A program made the position numbers and the translations under genes. A stretch of 64,000 nt of DNA from Hanleya hanleyi (taxonomy: Eukaryota; Mollusca; Polyplacophora; Lepidopleurida; Hanleyidae), in the NCBI GenBank assembly GCA_036873755.1, contig JAVTVY010025396.1, positions 1 through 64,000 of the forward strand, in the 5' to 3' direction. The notes beneath the pieces are model-generated. The model was not told the DNA's origin, did no database searches, and worked only from the letters and a program-made list of their open reading frames with translations. Of this stretch, positions 56,911-64,000 are shown one piece after another. Numbering within the stretch: position 1 is the stretch's first letter; each line of letters starts with the position of its first letter.

Positions 56911-57301
56911 ATCGCTAACTATAGACACGGCCCGCTGAACAGATATGGACACTTCTCATGCGGTGGTCACCGCACCTCCGGGTTATAGGTATATATATAG
57001 ACGATGAACACCGCACCTTCAGGCTATAAGTATGGCTCCATAAATAGACCATAACCTCGAACACAGCAAAAATACATAGACACGTTCCGCTGAGCAGACA
57101 TAAAACACCGCAAACACCTCAGGCTATTGTCACGGTCCGGTGAACAGACGTTGACATGCAACCCCTTGGGCTATGTTCAAGACACCATCAATAGACGAAC
57201 ACCGCACGACTTCGACCTATTTATGACGTCACCTCGATCTACTTATGACGTCATCGGCTTCCCGGCTTCCCTGGCCCAGAACTGCCTATTTATATTCTAC
57301 T
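56911..57301 (-). repeat. Right terminal inverted repeat of the Polinton-like element
   Basis: Reverse complement of 53,981-54,375 with about a dozen substitutions and a few small indels, such as a duplicated gggaagcc near 57,263. TGACGTCA sites at 57,224-57,231 and 57,246-57,253. Confidence 0.93.
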
Positions 57302-57916
57302 GGTATTCAGTGGTTAATTTTTATTATAAGCTCATGTATTTAATTTATATGAGTGATCAGATAGTTGGAGGTTCCACTAAATGAAGAAAAAGTATATTTG
57401 TGAAATGCGAACACTTGCGTTTGTGTTCTATAAGGCTGTCACGTGATGAACGCTGTCGCCATCTTTCGATCGAAGGAAACAGGTTGTCAAAATACTTCAG
57501 GCGAACCTTTTGGGTAATTATGCATTTTATTTTACTTACCACACTCTGTAAATTATGTGACATTACTGCGTAATAACCATAGATTTGGCGTACGTTGTTG
57601 GTAAGCCTATATTTGAGTGATAACTCGTAATTATGAGCCGCCAAAGACAAGTTTGTTCGGACATGTAACTTTGACTCGCTGTGCTGTGTAAATAGCTCTG
57701 ATGCAATCGTTTGTTAGAAACTCTTGAAGATATGAATTAAGGAGAACGCATCCTGATAACAGCTAATAGTTCCGGGAGTTATTGCTGGTTAAAAACTCAT
57801 AGCTGATATTACTTTTGACGCAGATGAGTTTGCCATTTCGTTACGCTGTGTGAAGCCAGCTTGTTGGCATGGTGACGGCGATGCTTCGTTGTGTGTTTCG
57901 TGGGTTGTGAGCAAAG
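57302..57916 (+). repeat. Left LTR, part 2 (after nested insertion)
   Basis: Starts with the second GGTATT and matches 63,693-64,000: cagtggttaatttttattat, gaagaaaaagtatattt, ctgtcacgtgatgaacgctg, ggaaacaggttgt. After gaacctttt it has about 310 bp (57,512-57,823) that the right copy lacks, then matches again from atgagtttgccatttcg. The true LTR end lies beyond this point because the right copy is cut by the window edge. Confidence 0.88.
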
Positions 57917-59172
57917 TCACAGCTCCCCAATTTCGTGGTGAGTGTTTGCGAATTGTATAAATTAATGGTTGTGATTCTTGGGATAAAATGTAATGGTTTA
58001 TTGAATGATTCGTGACAGTTATGTATTTGCGACTGTAAGCTAAAATTACTAGCGGAGCTCTGCGGGTATATCCTCTAATTTGATCAGAAATTGAATTAAA
58101 TCTTATTGTTATAAGTTTTAAGGATTCTATGTCATAAAGAATTTGTAAGAGTAATTCCCCATGACACAACAAAGGTGTTTGTGGGAATATTGGTTAGTTT
58201 TGTCAATTATTACCATTTTTCTGAATATTATGACAGGGTAAAGAGTTAGAATTCATTGTTATTATGCAGGCATCTGTATGGAAGACTGGCCACATTGTTA
58301 GAGTATGGTGGACCAGTAGTGGCTTCCTGGTGAAACTCCATTCTCGTGTTCATCTTGTACCCTGGTCAGACAGGGGTAAGTTTACCATGTGATAATTGAG
58401 TCTGGTTACTGTGCAATGTTGTTATTAACAGTTAGCTAGTCATCGTGGAATTACATCACTGTGATGATAAAGCGATTCCATCCACCCTAGTGCTATTTCG
58501 TAAATCAAATCCGTCTACTGCCATAATTTGTGTATTATATGAATTGGTAGAATGAATCAAGCCAAGAGTTAAGTAACGATTCTTGAATTATCGCACTGCG
58601 TTTATTCCTCTGCATAAAATGTACATTTAATATTTCCACAAATGTTCAATTTCACCGTTGGTCAATTATTGATCGTTAACAATTTATTGATTCCTAGTTG
58701 ATACGAACATTTGTTCATCAATTTCATTTGTGTTCACATAAAATGTATGGTGCTCTGTACCTGCCACTGTGCACAACTTGTGAACTGTCATTTCCTCATA
58801 TATGACTTGATGGTGCTGTTTAGAAGCCTTTTATGCAATATATAATCTCTAATATCAAAGCCATGTTATATCAGGATAGAGATCATTATGTGGACATACT
58901 TAATTTGTAATAAGCCTGGTGTTTGATAAATATTCCCAGCTGCATACAGGATGTTTCTCAGATAGACCAGTGGTATTGCATCTAATTTCTTGTTTCATAC
59001 AGAGTGTGTCACATAGCTATTGAATGCGAGACTTGCACAATACACGGTTCAGGCCTGGGCCGCTAGGATCGCCTTTGTCTTTATTTCCGTTTTATCCCAC
59101 TTCTGCTAGGCACAGCTGAGTAGGCTGGCCGATCAATGGCCGAGTAGGCTGGCCGAACTTTATGACAGGATC
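57917..59172 (+). other. LTR end and/or leader of the second Ty3 element, no gene
   Basis: About 1.25 kb without recognisable coding sequence. Neither the LTR end nor a primer-binding site could be placed. The N-terminal half of gag is missing; capsid similarity begins only near 59,176. Confidence 0.55.
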
Positions 59173-59643
59173 GTGCTTTTAGATCCATCTTTTAAGGACT
59201 GTCGTAACAGCACGCTCAAGGGACGATTAGCTGAAGATGTGCGCGATGAGGGGTTGTGTCGTGAAATTCGTCGCCTGAACATAGAATCGGCTGAATTGGA
59301 CTACTTTGAGATGCGCGATAGAGCACAACAGTGGCTAGGTGCGACTGGGAAGAAGCAGCTAGTCAAAGCAAAGGAAATAACATTCCAGGAGATCACCAGC
59401 AGTGATGATGATCTGTTAACTGAGGTGAGGAAGCAGGGACAACAACTTACCTCACAACAGCACGAATTGAGAAACTTCTACAAGAACTTCAAACAAACAA
59501 ACGAGGTGCAGCCAGACAAAACCAGCCATACCGAGCTCGGAGCAACATTCCGCGACGATGTTGGAATGTGGTACGGAGGATCACATGAGGAGAGACTGCC
59601 TTACATACAATTGGATGTCACAACTGGCGAAGCGTTAAACTAG
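59173..59643 (+). pseudogene. Second Ty3 element, gag (5'-truncated)
   Basis: A 156-codon frame. DPSFKDCRNSTLKGRLAEDV, LCREIRRLNIESAELDYFEMRD and RAQQWLG correspond to the capsid-like segment of gag in the 28-kb element. The conserved N-terminal blocks present there are absent. A helical stretch follows (QGQQLTSQQHELRNFYKNF). Where a zinc knuckle is expected the frame has MWYGGSHEERLP and no Cys pair, so the knuckle seems lost. It ends at TAG 59,641-59,643, just before pol. Confidence 0.75.
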
Positions 59644-59654
59644 AGACACCCGTC

Positions 59655-61772
59655 ATGAAAAGCCACATTTCGGGTGAAATGCGGACTGAAGGCTCGATAT
59701 TGTCGCAAGCTGTAGGAAAATGTCCTGAAGGGTTGGTGAAGCTTGGTCGTAGCGAGGTGCGGTGTTTGTTAGTCACCGAAGCACAGATTTCGACAGTCAC
59801 CGAATCGTTTTTCAAGGAAAATCTAATTCAAGAGGGAGACCTCTTGGACGTATCAGCTTTTATCCATATCTCTGGAGCACAGGGACTGGATGTTCCCTAT
59901 TTGGGTTATATTGAGCTTGATGTGACCTCACTCGGTACAACGTTTCAACGGATGGGATTTTTGGTGGTACTTGACCCTTTAGATACGCCTATTGCTGCAC
60001 GTAAGAAGGACTGTCCGGGTGTTATTGGTAGCAATATTTTTAACTGTATATTTGAAACATTGAAAGAATCTGATGGACCAAATTTTTTGCAAAAAGTGGT
60101 GCAAGAGTCTCAGTCTACATGGGCAAATGTGCTTGCCCTCCACAGTGAAATGTCAGTGACTGACGCTGATGAGTGTAAAGATACTTTGTACAGGGTTCGG
60201 GTTGCAGGGAGAAAACCTGTTAGGATTCCAAGTCGGACTATTGTAGTAGTGGATGGGACAGCAAGAGCTGCCAAGCCAGGATGCAAGTACGAGGCCCTAC
60301 TTGAACATTCAAAATCACATGTTGGCCCACTTCCCAGAGGGTTGGCGCTGGGTCCTGCATATGTTACTGTTGGCCATAGTGGCCGTGTACCTGCACAAAT
60401 AGCCAATTTCGGCGATTCGGATGTTTACCTACAGCCTAGAACTATGATCGGTGTGCTGAGGAACTGTGATGTAGATCCTAAAATTCAAGTTGATCAAGTC
60501 AATGACTGTGAAGTGGTAATCAGTGAAATATCTGCCGAATGTAGAACATCTAAACTCGCACAAGAAGTGATCTCTAAGGTGAACTTTGGAAGAGTATTGG
60601 ATGCAGATCAGCAACAGCAAGTAGAAGCTCTTCTTTCCAAACATTCTGAGATATTTAGTGCTTCTGAAAATGACACTGGGTGCTGCAACGAGGTGACTCA
60701 TCGTATCCTGTTAGAGGATAATGTTCCTGTTCGAGTAACCCATCGGCGTATTCCCCCACAACAATGGGGAGATATACGTGACTATTTGAAGGAAGCATTG
60801 AACAAAAGAGTCATCAGGGAATCGACGAGTCCTTTTACGTCTCCAGACGTCTTAGTCCGGAAAAAGGACAACAGTTTACGTCTGTGTGTAGATTACCGCG
60901 CTCTGAACCGGAAGACCCGCAAGGATGCATATCCACTCCCTAGGATAGAGGAGGCTCTACAGGTGTTACGGGGAGCGAAGTACTTCTGTAGCCTTGACCT
61001 AGCACATGGTTTCCACCAAGTATCAGTTGCACCAGAGGATGTCGAGAAGACAGCTTTTAGAGTCGGCACCGGGGGATTATTTGAGTTTTACGTTATCCAT
61101 TCGGATTATGTAACGCGCCGGCGAGATTCATGCGTCTCATGGACAAGGTACTCGGTGATGAAAACTTTCAAACTCCTAATTTACCTGGATGACATACTGG
61201 TTTTTGGTACGACCTTTGAAGAAACCTTCAGTAGGCTGGATATGGTTTTGACGCGGCTGATGGAATACAACCTCAAAGTGAAACCCAAGAAGTGTCACCT
61301 ATTTAAGGAGAAATTGCGCTACCTTGGTCATATCATCGAGGAAGAAGTTATCTCAGCGGTTCCGGAGAAAACAAATGCTTTACGAGATTGGAAGATTCCT
61401 ACGACAGCGTCGGAACTCCGTGGGTTCTTGGGCCTAGCTGGCTATTACCGTCGTTTCGTTCCGGAATATGCCAAAGTAGCTGCACCTCTCCATGCACTGC
61501 TCACTGGGTTCAAGACCAAGGCAAGAGGCAAAGCTAAAAGGAAAATCAAAGACCCAAGACCTTTCATGGAGCGCTGGACTGATGAATGTGTGCTAGCATT
61601 CAACGAGCTGAAAGCCAGGTTGTGCAGTCCATCCGTACTAGGTCACCCAGACTTCAGTGTGCCCTTCGCTAGCTTGCAGGGCTTGGATGCAGTTCTTTGT
61701 CAACGACAAGGGCACCAGACAGTCGTCATGGCCTATGGTAGCAGAGGTCAAGGAACAATGAAAAGGCGATGA
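59655..61772 (+). pseudogene. Second Ty3 element, pol (protease-like, RT, start of RNase H)
   Basis: A 705-codon frame. The N-terminus retains the protease C-terminal half (VPYLGYIELDV), but a DTGS loop is not visible: the position reads LLVTEAQISTVTESFF. A linker follows, then RT: SPFTSPDVLVRKKDN, LRLCVDYRALNRKTRKDAYP, FCSLDLAHGFHQVSV, and the catalytic YLDDILVFG at about residue 514. Between 61,088 and 61,170 the frame is shifted and shifts back, so the conserved MPFG-type block is replaced by unrelated residues. Thumb blocks (YLGHIIEEE, LRGFLGLAGYYRRF) are intact. The RNase H start lacks the TDAS motif (PFASLQGLDAVL). Confidence 0.88.
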
Positions 61773-62215
61773 AAAGCTACAGCAGCCGCAAACTGGCTAA
61801 ATGGGCTGTCACAGAGAAATTCCGGGACATGCTTTTGGTCGCAGAGTTCATTATCTTCACTGACAATAATCCTCTCAGCTATTGGAACACAACATCTAAG
61901 CTTGGCGCCACAGGGGCAAGGTGGGCAGCGGAGCTAGCTCAGTACCAGTTTACAATTAAGTACCACTCTGGGAGAAGCAACAGGAAAGCTGATGCCTTAA
62001 GCAGAAAAGTGGAGCACTCTGAAGCATGCCAGTTGGAGGAACTTGTTACCAGCCCTCCCCTGCTGCAAATGTCGACCCAAGTTCCGACTGAAATTGGAAA
62101 GCAGTTCCGCGAGGCTACAGCTGAGGTATGGCTTGAGGAAGTGCAGACGCGTTCGGAGCAGACAGCCCCTGTGTGTGTTTCAGCTTTCGCTACAATAGTG
62201 CCGTCTGAGATCTGA
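61769..62215 (+). pseudogene. Second Ty3 element, RNase H C-terminal part
   Basis: A 148-codon frame overlapping the pol end by 4 bp. It reads SSRKLAKWAVTEKFRDML, where the homologous domain at 26 kb has KLELLALKWA, so a five-residue block with the catalytic Glu is missing. IIFTDNNPLSYW (third acidic residue) and IKYHSGRSNRKADALSRKV are intact. Two of the three catalytic acids of RNase H are therefore absent from this copy, counting TDAS lost at 61,670. Confidence 0.87.
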
Positions 62216-62479
62216 TCCAACTATTAACCGACTCCGTTATTACTGGGACGTCAACCTACACCTGCCGAGCTAAACAAGGAACCGAAGTCAGTGCGGAAAC
62301 TCTTCCGGTCATGGGGCCGTGTTGTGGTGAAGTCGGGTATCCTTTACCGTAAGTGCAACATCCGTGGTAAAGTGGTGCACCAGCTGATCTTGCCTTTATT
62401 CTTGAGGAAGCAAGTGTTGACAGAAGTTCACGACAAGTCTGAACATCAGGCCGCTGATTGCACATAAGGAATTCTGCAG
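62216..62479 (+). pseudogene. Second Ty3 element, RNase H-integrase linker and integrase finger
   Basis: After the stop at 62,213-62,215 a different frame is open to TAA near 62,465. It reads SGILYRKCNIRGKVVHQLIL, then VLTEVHDKSEHQAADCT, the His pair of the integrase HHCC finger. One frameshift and one stop separate it from the flanking parts. Confidence 0.8.
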
Positions 62480-63522
62480 ATGAGGTGCTACTGGATAGGG
62501 ATGAAGGCAGATGCGCGAAACCATTGCAGAACTGGTTCGAGATGTGCAATGTCCAAGTTCGGCAACAAAATTACACCTACGCTGGGATCTCTTATTACAA
62601 AGAAGCCATCGGAAGTGTTTGCAATTGATTACACTGTTCTCGAGAAATCCTGTGGCATGGAAGATGTCCTAGTCATGACGGATGTATTTACAAAATATAC
62701 TCAGGCAGTGGCCACAGTCGACCAAAAGACGACCACAGTAGCGAGAGTGCTGGTTAAGGATTGGTTTGTGAGGTTCGGCGTACCCTTGCGTATACATAGT
62801 GATAGAGGTCGAAACTTCGAAGCAGATGTTATCCGAGAGCTTTGTTCAATATATGATGTTTCTAGAAGCAAAACTACCCCATATCATCCCCAGGGAAATG
62901 GCTCCTGCGAGCGTTTCAATAGGACCATGCATGATCTCCTCAGATCCTTGCCTCCAGCAAAGAAACGAGTGTGGCCCAAATACCTGGCCGAGGTGGTGTA
63001 CGCTTATAATTGCACTCCCCATGCATCAACCAGCTACTCTCCATACTACCTCTTTTTTGGACGAGATTCGAGACTTCCTGTAGATAACTTGTTGGGACTT
63101 AATGAAGGCGAGGAGTACGACAGTGTTGGTGACTGGGTCACAGATCATTATCTTCGTCTGAAAGAGGCTTTCCATTTGGCTTCATCAAAGACGGAAAAGG
63201 AGGCACTGAGACGCCAGAAGTTACACGATCGACGGGCACAGGAGACCAGCCTGCCCATTGGTGCTCGGGTCTTCGTACGTGACAGAAGTTACCGGGATCG
63301 ACATAAAATCCAAGATGTGTGGTGCCACACTCCCTACCGTATCATAGGACGCCCGAACCCAGATGGACACGTGTATGTAGTCGAACCCCTTCATGGTGAT
63401 ACAGCTTCAAAAACTCTGCAGAGGACCGACCTCCTGGATGCAAGGGACCTTGTCAGTGATCTACATGTACCAAATGTTAAACCGGACCAAATGTCGAGGC
63501 GCCAAACTCACAGCAGGGAAGT
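62480..63522 (+). pseudogene. Second Ty3 element, integrase
   Basis: The frame opens with the end of the HHCC finger (YWIGMKADARNHCRTGSRC) and contains an apparently intact DDE core: Asp in FAIDYTVLEKS, Asp in RIHSDRGRNFE, Glu in [37 protein letters not shown] follows. A C-terminal domain with GARVFVRDRSYRDRHKIQDV and PYRIIGRPNPDGHVYVVEP closes it. The frame runs on into the 3' LTR. Unlike the integrase at 24-25 kb, this one has no internal frameshift in core or C-terminal domain. The gene remains non-functional as part of a broken pol. Confidence 0.9.
63511..63521 (+). other. Candidate polypurine tract
   Basis: cagcagggaag lies directly before the 3' LTR, the position of the plus-strand primer in Ty3-type elements. 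Short and interrupted by a C, so tentative. Confidence 0.5.
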
Positions 63523-64000
63523 GTGTGAGGTGGCTATAAATATGACTCTCATTAGTGCCAATTACCATGATTACTGCCATTTATTGTCGTTGACACATTG
63601 TTAGCGTGTCGTACTTCAGCCATGTTTATGTCCAAAACAGCTGATCGCGAGTACTGCCGACTGCTGCCGATTGCATACGAAGTGCAGTCAATTTGGTATT
63701 CAGTGGTTAGTTTTTATTATAAGCTCATGTATTTAATTTCTATGGGTGATTAGATAGTTATAGGTTTCACTAAATGAAGAAAAAGTATATTTTTGAAATG
63801 CGAACACGTGCGTTTGTGTTCTATAAGGCTGTCACGTGATGAACGCTGTGGCCATCTTTCGATCGAAGGAAACAGGTTGTGAAAATCCTTCAGGCGAACC
63901 TTTTAGATGAGTTTGCCATTTCGTTACGCTGTGTGAAGCCAGCTTGTTGTCATGGTGACGGCGATGCTTCGTTGTGCGTTTCGTGGGTTGTAAGCAAAGT
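63522..64000 (+). repeat. Right LTR of the second Ty3 element (cut by window end)
   Basis: Matches the left LTR parts at 53,803-53,980 and 57,302-57,916. Uninterrupted at ggtatt, so it shows the pre-insertion state for the Polinton-like element. It lacks the ~310-bp segment found at 57,512-57,823. Confidence 0.92.

Larger units (their letters stand above)
53981..57301 (+). mobile_element. Maverick/Polinton-like element, internally deleted (3,321 bp)
   Basis: Terminal inverted repeats of ~390 bp start AGTAGAATATAAATAG and end with its complement. They begin with AG and are bounded by a 6-bp target duplication, both typical of Polintons. The only gene recognised is an FtsK/HerA-type packaging ATPase, also a Polinton hallmark. 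Full Polintons are 15-20 kb with DNA polymerase B, integrase, protease and capsid genes; none of those is present, so this copy would depend on proteins supplied from elsewhere. It is inserted in the LTR of a Ty3-type element and is therefore younger than that element. Confidence 0.92.
53803..64000 (+). mobile_element. Second Ty3-type LTR element with nested insertion, truncated by window end
   Basis: The plus strand carries gag, protease/linker, RT, RNase H and integrase between two copies of an LTR. The left LTR begins near 53,803 and continues after the nested element at 57,302. The right LTR begins near 63,522 and runs off the window. The LTRs have diverged by many substitutions and a ~310-bp indel. 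Pol is homologous to the element at 24-28 kb but not identical, so two lineages of the same superfamily are present. Confidence 0.9.

Noticed and set aside
57512..57823. The ~310-bp segment missing from the right LTR has GT...AG ends and could be a spliced intron
   Set aside because: Both LTRs of one element are made from the same RNA template and start identical, so a splicing difference between them is not expected. A later deletion or insertion explains it better, and the junction bases (GG versus AG) do not match a clean splice.

Overview
The window looks like repeat-dominated nuclear DNA of an animal. It is AT-rich and has no operons, ribosome binding sites or dense gene packing. It holds satellite arrays, inverted repeats and decayed copies of at least five transposon groups that co-occur in marine invertebrates: Ty3-type LTR elements, non-LTR (LINE) elements, a DIRS-like element, a Penelope-like element with a GIY-YIG nuclease, and a Maverick/Polinton derivative. 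A bivalve or other lophotrochozoan is my best guess; nothing in the sequence fixes the species. I found no conserved host housekeeping gene, rRNA or tRNA. The only candidate host gene is a small secreted cysteine-rich peptide at about 47.2 kb.

Layout. 1-20,498 is one large roughly mirror-symmetric repeat block. A ~182-bp satellite runs forward at 1-7,798 and in reverse at 16,300-20,498. Inside these lies a second family of ~165-175-bp units rich in AGGTCA/TGACCT, also forward on the left and reverse on the right. The core holds an inverted-repeat element (10,590-12,478) and a ~365-bp tandem repeat (12,630-14,246). 20,709-21,520 is a dispersed repeat that recurs, expanded, at 49.2-52.9 kb. 22,694-31,434 is a complete but dead Ty3-type element on the minus strand with ~1.1-kb LTRs. 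A dead LINE on the minus strand follows (31.65-34.6 kb). Next come a 1,266-bp foldback element (35,800-37,065), a LINE fragment fused to a DIRS relic that is itself split by an insertion (37.1-40.3 kb), two more foldback structures (40.7-41.2 and 42.5-43.1 kb), a Penelope-like relic (43.7-45.7 kb), an orphan reverse-transcriptase fragment (46.15-46.76 kb) and the cysteine-rich peptide (47.18-47.49 kb).

49.2-52.9 kb carries a near-identical 1.33-kb tandem segmental duplication with two copies of a 29-bp minisatellite. From about 53.8 kb to the window end is a second Ty3-type element on the plus strand. Its left LTR was split by a 3,321-bp Maverick/Polinton-like element with ~390-bp terminal inverted repeats, a 6-bp target duplication (GGTATT) and a broken packaging-ATPase gene.

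Functional reading. None of the mobile elements here looks autonomous. All four well-preserved reverse transcriptases are damaged in or next to the polymerase or RNase H core, while their nuclease domains (DDE integrase, GIY-YIG, and the APE-type domain as far as it reads) keep recognisable motifs. Domain names rest on motif recognition from translated sequence only; no database search was run.
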